A DNA stretch of 64,000 nucleotides from JACRCT01 sp049841135. Its GTDB lineage: Bacteria; Myxococcota; Myxococcia; Myxococcales; UBA5297. Location: contig JASGHK010000001.1 in assembly GCA_049841135.1 (NCBI GenBank), positions 992,001 through 1,056,000 of the forward strand. The letters are read 5' to 3'. Both the position numbers and the translations under genes were made by a program. Positions 1 through 10,526 of this stretch are shown here, in pieces (the first letter of the stretch is position 1; each line of letters starts with the position of its first letter). The notes under the pieces were generated by a model, which worked only from the letters and a program-made list of their open reading frames with translations, had not been told where the DNA came from and did no database searches.

Positions 1-2
1 TG

Positions 3-1274
3 CGCGAGCGCAACTGGAAGCCGTTGCCCGTCGCCCCCAAGGACATCGACTTCGCGATCCTCACGCACGCGCACATCGACCACACGGGCTACCTCCCCGT
101 CTTCACCCGCGACGGCTACCGGGGCCGGGTGCTGACCACCCATGCCACCAAGGATCTGTGCAGCCTCCTCCTGCCCGACTCGGGCCGGCTCCAGGAAGAA
201 GAAGCGGCCACCGCCAACAAGTACGGCTACTCCAAGCACAGCCCCGCCAAGCCCCTCTACACCGAGGAGGACGCCAAGACGGCGCTCACCAAGATCGACT
301 CCATCGCCTACCTCGAGCGGCGCCAGCTGTGCGAGGGCATGGCGGTCACCTTCCGCTCCGCCGGCCACATCCTGGGCTCGGCCACCGTGGAGGTGGAGGT
401 GCAGGAGCCCGGCAAGCGCCTGCAGCGCATCCTCTTCAGCGGCGACCTCGGCCGCTACAACGCGCCGGTCATCCCTGACCCGGTCCCGGTCAAGGAGGCC
501 ACCGCGCTCCTGGTCGAGTGCACCTACGGCAACCGGACCCACGGCGCGGTCTCGCCCAAGGACTCGCTCGCCAAGGCCATCAACGACGCCTTCAAGCGCG
601 GCGGGGCGATCATCATCCCCTCGTTCGCGGTAGGCCGCGCGCAGGACCTGCTCTACTACCTGCGCGAGCTGGAGAACGAGGGCCGCGTCCCGCAGATGCC
701 GGTCTTCGTCGACAGCCCGATGGCGGTGGACGCCACCCCCATCTACGCCCGGCACATCGAGGACCACGACGAGGCGATGAAGAAGCTGCTCTCCAGCGGC
801 GCCAAGCCCTTCCAGACCCGGAACCTGCGCTTCACCCGCACCCGCGACGAGTCCAAGGCCATCAACGACGTCAGGCAGTGCATCATCATCAGCGCCTCGG
901 GCATGGTCACCGGCGGCCGCGTGCTGCACCACCTGAAGAACCGGCTGCCCGACAAGCGCAACACGGTGCTCTTCGTCGGCTACCAGGGCGACGGTACCCG
1001 CGGCCGGCAGATGCTCGACGGGGCGACCGAGATCAAGATGATGGGCGAGCTGATCAAGGTGAACGCCCACGTCGAGGTGGTCCACGGCTTCTCGGCCCAC
1101 GCCGACTACACCGAGGTGATGCGCTGGATGGACGGCTTCACCACCCGCCCGCGCGTCTTCTGCGTGCACGGCGAGAGCGAGGGGCTGGTGGCGATGAAGG
1201 ACCACATCGAGAAGCGCGGCCACGGCTGGAAGGCCGAGATCGCCGGCTACCTGCAGAAGGTGGAGCTCGAGTAG
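3..1274 (+). CDS. MBL-fold beta-CASP RNA-processing hydrolase, 5' end outside the window
   Basis: Metallo-beta-lactamase of the beta-CASP/CPSF-73 (YSH1-like) group, expected to be a zinc-dependent RNase in the cytoplasm. The frame is already open at the first bases and reads a sensible N-terminal strand before the metal motif HAHIDH, so the real start lies upstream; the TTG at 24 is unlikely to be the start. Further family signatures follow: SGDLGR (metal-bridging Asp), SASGM, HGFSAHADYTE and a final VHGE. About 423 residues are visible, close to the usual 450-460. The stop codon abuts the ATG of the next gene with no gap, so the two are probably co-translated. Family assignment is firm; the RNA substrate is unknown. 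Confidence 0.9.
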   Translation, partial: RERNWKPLPVAPKDIDFAILTHAHIDHTGYLPVFTRDGYRGRVLTTHATKDLCSLLLPDSGRLQEEEAATANKYGYSKHSPAKPLYTEEDAKTALTKIDSIAYLERRQLCEGMAVTFRSAGHILGSATVEVEVQEPGKRLQRILFSGDLGRYNAPVIPDPVPVKEATALLVECTYGNRTHGAVSPKDSLAKAINDAFKRGGAIIIPSFAVGRAQDLLYYLRELENEGRVPQMPVFVDSPMAVDATPIYARHIEDHDEAMKKLLSSGAKPFQTRNLRFTRTRDESKAINDVRQCIIISASGMVTGGRVLHHLKNRLPDKRNTVLFVGYQGDGTRGRQMLDGATEIKMMGELIKVNAHVEVVHGFSAHADYTEVMRWMDGFTTRPRVFCVHGESEGLVAMKDHIEKRGHGWKAEIAGYLQKVELE

Positions 1275-1979
1275 ATGGCGCCCTACCCCATCCGCTACGG
1301 CTTCAAGTTCGAGGACGGGCGCTCCGCGGAGTTCACGGTCAACCTCGACCCGCAGACCCTCCTCCTGGCCGACCCCTGGCCGACGCCCGAGCCGGAGTGG
1401 GCCCGGCTCGCCAACGGCCGGTGCCGAAGCTGCTCGCTGCCGGCCACGGAGGCCTACTGCCCCACCGCCGCCCACGTCGCCGGCGTGGTGAAGAGCTTCG
1501 CGATGACGCTCTCCATCACCGAGGCCGACGTCACCGTGACCCTGCCGGAGCGCGAGTACCGCAAGCACGGCGCGGTGCAGACCAGCCTCTCCTCGCTGTT
1601 GGGCATCTACATGGTCAGCAGCGGCTGCCCGGTGCTCTCGGCGCTGCGGCCGATGGTCCGCTTCCACCTGCCGTTCGCCTCGGAGCTGGACACCACCTTC
1701 CGCGCCGCCTCGATGTACCTCGTCGCGCAGTACCTGCGCTCGCGCTCGGGGCTGCCGTCGGAGTGGAGCCTCGACGGCCTGGCGGAGGCCTACCGGCGGA
1801 TCGGCGAGGTCAACCAGGCCTTCGCCGCCCGGCTGCGGAAGGCGGCCCCCCTGGACGCCAACATCAACGCCCTGGTGCTCCTCGACGTGTTCGCCAAGGT
1901 CATGCCCGCGACCATCGAAGAGGGCCTGGAGGACCTGCGCCCGGCCTTCGCTTCCTGGCTCGAGCCCAACGGCTCGTAG
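1275..1979 (+). CDS. DUF6901-like conserved protein
   Basis: A 234-residue soluble protein with no signal peptide. It opens with a short beta-rich segment that reads like PIRYGFKFEDGRSAEF, then a cysteine cluster (CRSCSLPATEAYC, residues 50-62) that could bind a metal, and a mostly helical C-terminal half containing SSLLGIYMVSSGCPVL and RFHLPFASE. This layout is what I remember of the DUF6901 family, so the family name is recognition from memory and not a search result. The ATG follows the stop of the beta-CASP gene directly, so it is the second gene of that operon. No enzymatic function can be inferred. Downstream lies the palindrome array that separates it from the convergent sensor kinase. 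Confidence 0.75.
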   Translation: MAPYPIRYGFKFEDGRSAEFTVNLDPQTLLLADPWPTPEPEWARLANGRCRSCSLPATEAYCPTAAHVAGVVKSFAMTLSITEADVTVTLPEREYRKHGAVQTSLSSLLGIYMVSSGCPVLSALRPMVRFHLPFASELDTTFRAASMYLVAQYLRSRSGLPSEWSLDGLAEAYRRIGEVNQAFAARLRKAAPLDANINALVLLDVFAKVMPATIEEGLEDLRPAFASWLEPNGS

Positions 1980-2049
1980 GCAGGAAGCGTCTGGCGAAGA
2001 ATCCATGTTGCGGGCCGCAACCCAGGCCCATGCCCTGGCGCCCCGAGAC

Positions 2050-2350
2050 TACTTGGTCCACGGCACTTACTTGGTCCACGTGGACCAAGTTGCCGGCCCT
2101 CGGCGTCGCGACCTTCGCCTGCCTCCGGGGCCTACTTGGTCCACGGCACTTACTTGGTCCACGTGGACCAAGTTGCCGGCCCTCGGCGTCGCGACCTTCG
2201 CCTGCCTCCGGGGCCTACTTGGTCACTTGGTCCACGGCACCTACTTGGTCCACGTGGACCAAGTTGCCGGCCCTCGGCGTCGCGACCTTCGCCTGCCGCC
2301 GGGGCCTACTTGGTCCACGGCACCTACTTGGTCCACGTGGACCAAGTTGC
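2050..2350. repeat. Four-copy array of a 22-bp perfect palindrome between convergent genes
   Basis: Each unit has a half-site TACTTGGTCCACGG followed by a perfect palindrome made of ACTTGGTCCAC and its reverse complement, then about 45 conserved bases including GGCGTCGCGACC. The palindromes lie at 2069-2090, 2152-2173, 2243-2264 and 2326-2347, so the spacing is 83, 91 and 83 bp; the 91-bp step is explained by an 8-bp partial duplication (CTTGGTCA) near 2221. The array fills the gap between the DUF6901-like gene (+) and the 3' end of the sensor kinase (-). It may act as a two-way terminator, a protein-binding array or a REP-like element; the sequence does not decide. Confidence 0.9.
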
Positions 2351-2371
2351 CGGGCGTTCGTCCCTCCGACG

Positions 2372-4599
<2,228 letters not shown>

Positions 4600-4630
4600 T
4601 CCACCCGCCTTCGCTTCGAAGTGGCTCTCT

Positions 4631-4864
4631 TTACCGTGTTTGCGCCTTGGCAGGTAGGGCCCCCGGCGCGCACGGGCGCTGCACGAGTCGCAGCGCGCCG
4701 TGCGGGCAGGCTCCCACGCAGCCTTCAAGCCCCTCGCAGCCTTCGGTGCTCAGCACGCGCGCCTTGCCATCCTCGATCCGTAACGCGCTCTGCGAGCAGG
4801 CGGGCACGCAGACCCCGCATCCGTCGCAGAGGTCCAGGTCGATCTCGATGATGGAGCGCGCCAT
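4631..4864 (-). CDS. Small 4Fe-4S ferredoxin-like protein
   Basis: A 77-residue cytoplasmic iron-sulfur protein. The first cluster motif is CDGCGVCVPAC (residues 13-23) and the second half carries CEGLEGCVGACPHGAL, so the pattern resembles a bacterial 2[4Fe-4S] ferredoxin with an altered second motif. The ATG at 4864 starts MARSIIEIDLDLCDGC, a typical ferredoxin beginning. It lies directly upstream of the hybrid sensor kinase on the same strand, with 31 bp between them, so co-transcription is likely; a redox link with the kinase is only an inference. The divergent glycosidase gene begins about 140 bp away. Confidence 0.85.
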   Translation of the reverse strand: MARSIIEIDLDLCDGCGVCVPACSQSALRIEDGKARVLSTEGCEGLEGCVGACPHGALRLVQRPCAPGALPAKAQTR

Positions 4865-5005
4865 GGCTTTTCGAGTCACTTCCCTGCGAATGAAGGCTTG
4901 GTAACCTGCCGGCGCTCCTCGCGCACGGGCGTGGAAATGTTCCGGGGCGCCGTGCGTGGTCTCCATCTGTCGCAAGCCTTCCGCCTCCGCCCCAGGCCCA
5001 ACGAC

Positions 5006-7205
5006 ATGGTCCGCATGCGCGCTCTTGCCCTCCCGCTGCTCGGCACCACCGCCAGCGCGGCCGTTCCCCATGCCTCGTTCCACCAGGTGGTCAGCGCCAA
5101 CGGCCACACGGCCATCGTCTACGACGACCAGCAGGCCAAGGTGACCGGGCTGCGCGAGCACTGCTTCGCCGCGGTGGACGCCACGACCCCGACGCGCGAG
5201 CTGGCCTACGACGCCTACTTCGGCCTGCGGCTGGGCGGCGCCGGCAAGTGGCTCTCGGAGACCGGGGTGGCGCCCGCGGTCCGCTACCTGCCCGGGACCG
5301 GCGTCATCGAGTCGGTGCAGACGGTGGGCAGCGTCCAGGCCACGACCTACGCGTTCGCGCCGTTCGAGGCGAACGCCCCGGTCGCGGTGATGCTGCTCAA
5401 GGTCAAGAACACCGGCACATCGGCGCTGGGCGCGAGTGACGCCGTCTACAGCCTCCACAACTTCCACGTCGGCGACGGCCCGAGCCAGACGCAGAACGAG
5501 CAGATCGACTGGGACGCGGCCCGCGGGCTCTTCACCGAGCGCAGCGGCCGGGTGCTGGTGGCCATGCCGCTCTCGCCCGTCAGCCACCACGGCTGCACCC
5601 CCCACAACCCCTACAGCCGCCTGAACCAGGGCCAGGACCTCGCCGACGACTCGGGCTCGGGGAAGGTGACCGACGCGGTCAGCGGGCTGCAGTGGTCGAT
5701 CGCCGGGCTGGCCCCGGGAGCCGAGAAGTGGGTCGGCGTGGCCTTCGGCTACCAACCCTTCGGCAACGAGGCGGAGATCGCCGGGAAGATGACGGCCTGG
5801 CTCGGCAGCCGCGACGTCGCGGCGCTGGTCGCCGACGAAGAGAGCCGCTGGGCCACCTGGCACCAGACGACCGTGGAGCCCGCGGGGATGTCGGCCGACG
5901 AGACGGCGCTCTACCGGCAGCAGGTGGCGCTGCTGCGGATGGGCCAGGTGCTGGAGGCCAACGTCGGAGACTACCGGCCCTACGGGCAAGTCCTGGCGAG
6001 CCTGCCGCCGGGGATGTGGAACATCGCCTGGGTGCGCGACGGGATGGTCGCCATCAACGCGCTCCTCAAGAGCGGCCACCCCCAGGAGGCCAGGGACGGC
6101 CTCGCCTTCTTCCTCAACGCGCGCTCGGGCACCTACCCGTCCTACGTCGGCGTGCCGTACCAGATCAGCGTGGTGCGCTACTTCGGCAACGGCCTGGAGG
6201 AGTCGGACTGGAACGCCGACGGCCCGAACATCGAGTGGGACGGCTTCGGCATGTTCCTGGACGGCCTGGACGCGTACGAGCGCGCCACCGGAGACCAGCA
6301 GCTCGCCACCGACCACTGGGACGCCATCACCACCAAGACCGCCGACGTGCTCATCCACCTGGCCCAGGACGACGGGCTGCTCGTCGCCGACTCGTCCATC
6401 TGGGAGACGCATTGGACCAACGGCGCGCGCCAGCACTGGACCTGGTCGCAGGTCTACGGCGTGCTCGGGCTGCAGGCCGCCTCGGCCATCGCCAGCCGGC
6501 ACCGTGACGCCGCCCTCGCCAACAAGTACGCCGAGGCCGCCGACACGCTGCGGCGGGCAATCGCCGCGGAGCCTCTTCGACGCCGACGGCTTCCTGCGCG
6601 CCAGGGCCGAGTCCACGACGACCCCCGAGGACGCCGCGGTCATCGAGGCCTTCTACCGCTCGGTGTTCGACCCCACGGGCACTTCGTCGCGGACCACGCT
6701 CGATCGGCTCAAGTCGAAGCTCGCGGTGGCCAGCGGCCACGGCTACCGGCGCAACCTGGGCCCCAGCGACTACGACGCGCGCGAGTGGATCGTCATGGAC
6801 CTGCGCATGGCGAGCGTCATGCGCTGGCTCGGCGACGTCGCGGAGGCGGACGCGCTGGTGGGCTGGGTCACCGCGCAGTCGCGCGCCAACCACGACCTCA
6901 TCGCCGAGAACTACCACCCGACCACCGCGGACTACGAAGGCGCGATCCCGATGATCGGCTTCGGCGCCGGGGCCTACGTCCTCGCGCTCTTCGCCCGCAA
7001 CGAATCGCCCGCGCCGCCCCAACCTGGGCCCGACGCCGGCGACGCTTCGTCCTCATCAGGCCTGGACGGCTCCCGCGACACCGAGCGCGCCGTCCAGACC
7101 AGCTCCGGTTGCGGCTGCTCGGGCAGCGGGGCGGCGGGGGCGTTGGCGCCGGCTTCGCTGCTCCTCCTCGCTCTTGGTCCACGGAGGCGCCAGTCACGAA
7201 GGTAG
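5006..7205 (+). CDS. Secreted GH15-like glucoamylase with MYXO-CTERM tail, one apparent frameshift
   Basis: Probable exported glycoside hydrolase with an (alpha/alpha) toroid of the GH15 glucoamylase type, acting on alpha-glucans at the cell surface. A signal peptide follows the ATG at 5006 (or 5015): ALALPLLGTTASA. The middle has the diagnostic WNIAWVRDGMVAINALL and later IEWDGFGMFLDGL and SSIWETHW. The C-terminus is a MYXO-CTERM signal: SGCGCSGSG, a hydrophobic stretch, then RRRQSRR, which in Myxococcota directs processing and surface anchoring. One extra base at 6569-6575 (GAGCCTC for GAGCTC) breaks the frame; removing it gives AIAAELFDADGFL and a continuous protein of about 730 residues. 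The break is probably a sequence error. Confidence 0.85.
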
Positions 7206-7230
7206 GCTGGGGGCCACGGAGGTTCCGCGG

Positions 7231-8328
7231 GTGGCGTTCCTGACTTGGATGTTGGCGACGATGCTGGCCATCCAGGCCGGCGCAGTCCTGGCGCGCCTGC
7301 CAGGGCTGCATCTGTTCCCGCGCGCCTCGCCGCGGGCGCTGGCTCTCTTGCCGGCCTTGTTGGCGGTCGGCACAGCGATCCAGGGATGGAAAATCGGCAG
7401 CGCGCCCACTGCCTTGGCCGGCGTGCTCTTCGGCCTGCTGGCGGCGTTGCTGGTCCCGGCTCTCCGGCCGCTCGACCCGGACCGCGAGCTCTTGGCCAAG
7501 GCCACCTCCCTCGAGATCGCCGGCCACGCCGATGCCGGAACGCACGTGCTGCGCCCGGCTGGCTGCTCGCGCGCGGTGGTGCTTGTCTGCCACGGCGGCG
7601 GCAACGACCGGACCTTCGCCCTCTGGCAGGCCGTGCCGCGGCTGCTGGAGCGCGGCTTCACCGTCGTCCTCTTCCACATGGCTGGGCACGGCCGAGGCGG
7701 TAGCGACCTGCTCGACGTCGCGTCCTTCCGGGCCCGTCTCGACGCCGTCCGCGAGGCGACCGCCCGCGAGATCGGAGGCCCGATCGTCGCGCTCGGCCAG
7801 AGCATGGGCGGCGCCGCGGTGCTCGACGCCATCGCCCGCGGCGTGCCCCTGGACGGCGCGGTCACCGTCTCCGCCATCTCCAAGCTGGAGCTGGGCTGGC
7901 GCGTCCTGCGGGAGCTGGCGATGGTGCTCCACCGTCCCGCCTGGAACGCCGCGAGGCACTCGTCGGTCCTGCGGCTCTTGCCCCTGCCCTTCTCCGGCAA
8001 CCGCCGCCGCTTCCCGGTCCGCGTCGAGGGTGGCGGCGGGCACCTTCCCGTCTTCGAAACGATGCTGCGCGAGCTCGACCTCGAGCGCCGCCTGGCCGAG
8101 ACCCAGGTCGGCTACCCGGTGTTGCTCGTGCATGGGACAGAGGACGCCATCGTCCCCGTGGAGCAAGGCCGCGCGCTCGCCCGGGCGCTCGGCGCGCAAG
8201 CGCAGTACCTCGAGCTTCCCGGAAGGCACCACCTCGATCCCTTGTTCGACGATGGGCTGATCGATCGAATCGGAGATTTCGTCGACGGCTGCGCCGCGAG
8301 GCTGCTAAGAGCCCCGGCGAAACCATGA
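7231..8328 (+). CDS. Alpha/beta hydrolase with N-terminal membrane segments
   Basis: Serine hydrolase of the alpha/beta fold, probably membrane-attached. Residues 1-75 are hydrophobic and hold about two to three helices (LTWMLATMLAIQAG, ALALLPALLAVGTAIQ, VLFGLLAALLVPAL). The hydrolase domain follows with VCHGGGNDRT (oxyanion region), the nucleophile elbow GQSMGG, the acid in HGTEDAIVP and the catalytic His in LPGRHH. I chose the GTG at 7231, 26 bp after the glycosidase stop; an ATG at 7174 would overlap that gene. Its stop overlaps the next gene's ATG by 4 bp (ATGA), so it is coupled to sdaA. The substrate is not predictable. Confidence 0.8.
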   Translation: MAFLTWMLATMLAIQAGAVLARLPGLHLFPRASPRALALLPALLAVGTAIQGWKIGSAPTALAGVLFGLLAALLVPALRPLDPDRELLAKATSLEIAGHADAGTHVLRPAGCSRAVVLVCHGGGNDRTFALWQAVPRLLERGFTVVLFHMAGHGRGGSDLLDVASFRARLDAVREATAREIGGPIVALGQSMGGAAVLDAIARGVPLDGAVTVSAISKLELGWRVLRELAMVLHRPAWNAARHSSVLRLLPLPFSGNRRRFPVRVEGGGGHLPVFETMLRELDLERRLAETQVGYPVLLVHGTEDAIVPVEQGRALARALGAQAQYLELPGRHHLDPLFDDGLIDRIGDFVDGCAARLLRAPAKP

Positions 8329-9521
8329 GATCCCTCCGCGAGCTCTTCCAGATTGGCCTGGGCCCCTCGAGCAGCCACACCATGGGCCCCCACCGCGCTG
8401 CCTTGCTGCTGCTCTCCCGCTGCCCCGAGGCCGTGCGCGTGCGCGCCACGCTCTACGGCAGCTTCGCAGCCACGGGCCGGGGCCACCTGACCGACCAGGC
8501 CATCGCCCGGGCGCTCGCGCCGCGCGCGGTCGACTTCGTCTGGAAGCCCGAGACCACGCTCCCGGCGCACCCGAACGGCCTGGAGCTCGAGGGCCTCGAC
8601 GCCCAGGGCCAGGTCCTCGGTCGCTGGCGCGGATACAGCGTCGGCGGAGGCGCGCTCGTGGAGGACGGCGAGGCGCAGGCGCTGTCAGCGCAGGCCTACC
8701 CGCAGACCTCCATGGCCGAAGTGCTTCAGTGGTGCGAGGAGACCGGCCAGCCCATGTGGCGCCTCGTCGAGGAGCGCGAGGGCGAAGAGGTCTGGGCTTG
8801 GCTCGAGGAGAGCTGGAAGGCCATGGCGGGCGCCATCGAGCGCGGCCTCGCCGCCGACGGCGTGCTGCCCGGGGGCCTGAAGCTCCCGCGCAAGGCGCGC
8901 TCGGTGCTGCTCAAGGCCGAGCGCTGCAAGGACCCGTACCAGCGCACCGGGATGGCGGCGGCTTACGCCCTGGCAGTCTCCGAGGAGAACGCGGCGGGCG
9001 GGCAGGTGGTCACCGCGCCAACATGCGGCTCTTCGGGGATCCTTCCGGCGGTGCTGCGCTTCGTGAAGGAGACCCTGCCCTGCTCTCAGGTGGAGCTGTT
9101 GCGGGCGCTCGCCACGGCGGGGCTGGTGGGCAACCTGGTGAAGCGCAACGCGTCCATCTCCGGTGCCGAAGTGGGCTGCCAGGGTGAGGTCGGGACGGCC
9201 TGCGCCATGGCCTCGGCCGCGGCGGCGTTCCTCTTGGGCGGCTCGCCCCGGCAGGTCGAGTACGCCGCGGAGATGGGCCTCGAGCACCACCTGGGCCTGA
9301 CCTGCGACCCCATCGGCGGGCTCGTGCAGATCCCCTGCATCGAGCGCAACGCCTTCGGCGCCAACCGCGCCCTGGACTCTGCCGACTACGCGATGCTCAG
9401 TGACGGGACGCACCGGGTGAGCTTCGACGAGGTCGTGACCACCATGAAGCAGACCGGGCGCGACCTGGCTGCAGCGTACCGCGAGACCGCGCTGGGCGGG
9501 CTGGCGCGCCTGCACCGGTAG
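8325..9521 (+). CDS. sdaA: L-serine ammonia-lyase (serine dehydratase), Fe-S type
   Basis: Converts L-serine to pyruvate and ammonia in the cytoplasm using a [4Fe-4S] cluster. The single chain carries both the beta domain (LFQIGLGPSSSHTMGPHRAA at the very start) and the alpha domain (TCGSSGILPAVL). The cluster cysteines are visible in GCQGEVGTACAM and in TCDPIGGLVQIPCIERNA. At 398 residues it is slightly shorter than the E. coli enzyme (about 454), with the difference in the linker between the domains. The ATG overlaps the hydrolase stop by 4 bp. It ends in front of a long phased inverted repeat that separates it from the convergent truC-like gene. Confidence 0.93.
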   Translation: MRSLRELFQIGLGPSSSHTMGPHRAALLLLSRCPEAVRVRATLYGSFAATGRGHLTDQAIARALAPRAVDFVWKPETTLPAHPNGLELEGLDAQGQVLGRWRGYSVGGGALVEDGEAQALSAQAYPQTSMAEVLQWCEETGQPMWRLVEEREGEEVWAWLEESWKAMAGAIERGLAADGVLPGGLKLPRKARSVLLKAERCKDPYQRTGMAAAYALAVSEENAAGGQVVTAPTCGSSGILPAVLRFVKETLPCSQVELLRALATAGLVGNLVKRNASISGAEVGCQGEVGTACAMASAAAAFLLGGSPRQVEYAAEMGLEHHLGLTCDPIGGLVQIPCIERNAFGANRALDSADYAMLSDGTHRVSFDEVVTTMKQTGRDLAAAYRETALGGLARLHR

Positions 9522-9545
9522 GTTCACGCAGTTCCGGTCCTATTT

Positions 9546-9653
9546 GTCCCCTGTGTCCCATGTGTCCCATTCGTCCCATTCGTCCCATGGGACCTATGGG
9601 CCCTATGCGACCTATGGGACCTATACGACCTATGGGACCTATGCGACCGCCGA
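9546..9653. repeat. 9-nt-phased inverted repeat, GTCCCAT arm and ATGGGAC arm
   Basis: Between convergent genes, five GTCCC(AT)-type heptamers repeat every 9 nt (9546, 9555, 9564, 9573, 9582), followed at once by about seven 9-mers of the form ATGGGACCT/ATGCGACCT to 9653. The two arms are complementary, so the whole can fold into one long hairpin with a variable 2-nt spacer between heptamers. A sister element lies at 30317-30413. It overlaps the last codons of the truC-like gene. A bidirectional terminator role is plausible but not shown. Confidence 0.85.
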
Positions 9654-10313
9654 GTCACCCAGCCGCCACGCCGACTCGGGCGCCCCCAGCGCCATGAACA
9701 CCTTCGCCAGGTCTTCCGGCACGGGCGCCTTCACCTGCAGCGCCGCACCCGTCACCGGGTGCCGCAGCGACAACGCCAGCGCGTGCAACGCCAGCCGGTT
9801 GAACCCGTACTGCTCCCGGAAGAACCGGTTGACCTCCCCGCGGCCGTAGTTGACGTCGCCCACCAGCGGGTGCCCCAGGTGCTTCAGGTGCCGGCGAATC
9901 TGATGAAAGCGGCCCGTCTTGGGCTCGGCCTGCACCAGCGAGAAGCCTGACCTGAACGTCGCCGAAGGCTCCCCGGCCCAGAGCCGCCGCCACGCCGTCA
10001 CCGCCGGGACCCGCGGCCCGTCCTCCGTCTTCGGAACCGGGTGGTCGACGACGCCCTGCTCCTCCTTGGGCACGCCCCGGACCAGCGCCAGGTAGGTCTT
10101 CTGGACCGCGCCCTCCTCGAACTGCTTCTGCAGCGCCGCCGCCACCTCCGAGCTGAGCGCGAACAAGAGCACCCCGCTCGTGCCGCGGTCGAGCCGGTGG
10201 ACCGGGAAGACGTGCCGCCCGAGCTGGTCGCGCAGCAGCGTCATCGCCACCACCGGGTCGTTGTCCCAGCCGCGGTGGACGAGCATCCCCGACGGCTTGT
10301 CGACGACCGCCAA
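9639..10313 (-). CDS. truC: tRNA/rRNA pseudouridine synthase, TruC-like
   Basis: RluA-family pseudouridine synthase. The catalytic motif is VHRLDRGTSGVLL (Asp nucleophile), with VDKPSGMLVHRGW at the start and EPKTGRFHQIRRHLKHLGHP later, closest in my memory to TruC, which modifies U65 of some tRNAs. The open frame begins at a TTG (10313), but homologous sequence continues upstream: with one A restored near 10333 the reading becomes a GTG at 10351 followed by QPELEILFEDAHLAVVDK, and AGGA lies a suitable distance before that GTG. So the true N-terminus is probably about 13 residues longer and hidden by a one-base homopolymer loss. It is convergent with sdaA. Confidence 0.85.
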   Translation of the reverse strand: MAVVDKPSGMLVHRGWDNDPVVAMTLLRDQLGRHVFPVHRLDRGTSGVLLFALSSEVAAALQKQFEEGAVQKTYLALVRGVPKEEQGVVDHPVPKTEDGPRVPAVTAWRRLWAGEPSATFRSGFSLVQAEPKTGRFHQIRRHLKHLGHPLVGDVNYGRGEVNRFFREQYGFNRLALHALALSLRHPVTGAALQVKAPVPEDLAKVFMALGAPESAWRLGDSAVA

Positions 10314-10445
10314 GTGTGCGTCTTCGAACAGAATTCTAGCTCGGGCTGCACGTCGTGGTTCCTACCAGGGGCTGGCGCCGCGCGTCATGAATTTACGTTC
10401 GGCGTGCGAGAAGCGACCGTGTTAAGAAGCGCCGGCTTTCGTTTG

Positions 10446-10471
10446 GTGCGCCCTGGGGGGTGCGCTTTTTT
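10446..10471 (+). terminator. GC-rich stem followed by T6 in the VolA-like gene leader
   Basis: GTGCGCCC and GGGTGCGC can pair imperfectly, and the stem is followed by six T residues on the plus strand. It lies 55 bp upstream of the ATG of the VolA-like gene, with no plus-strand gene ending before it, so if active it would be a leader attenuator and not a gene-end terminator. This is seen from sequence only. Confidence 0.35.
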
Positions 10472-10526
10472 CGGCCGGCTGCGTTCCACGAGCACTTCGT
10501 CCCAGCTATCCACGCTTGGAGAAACC

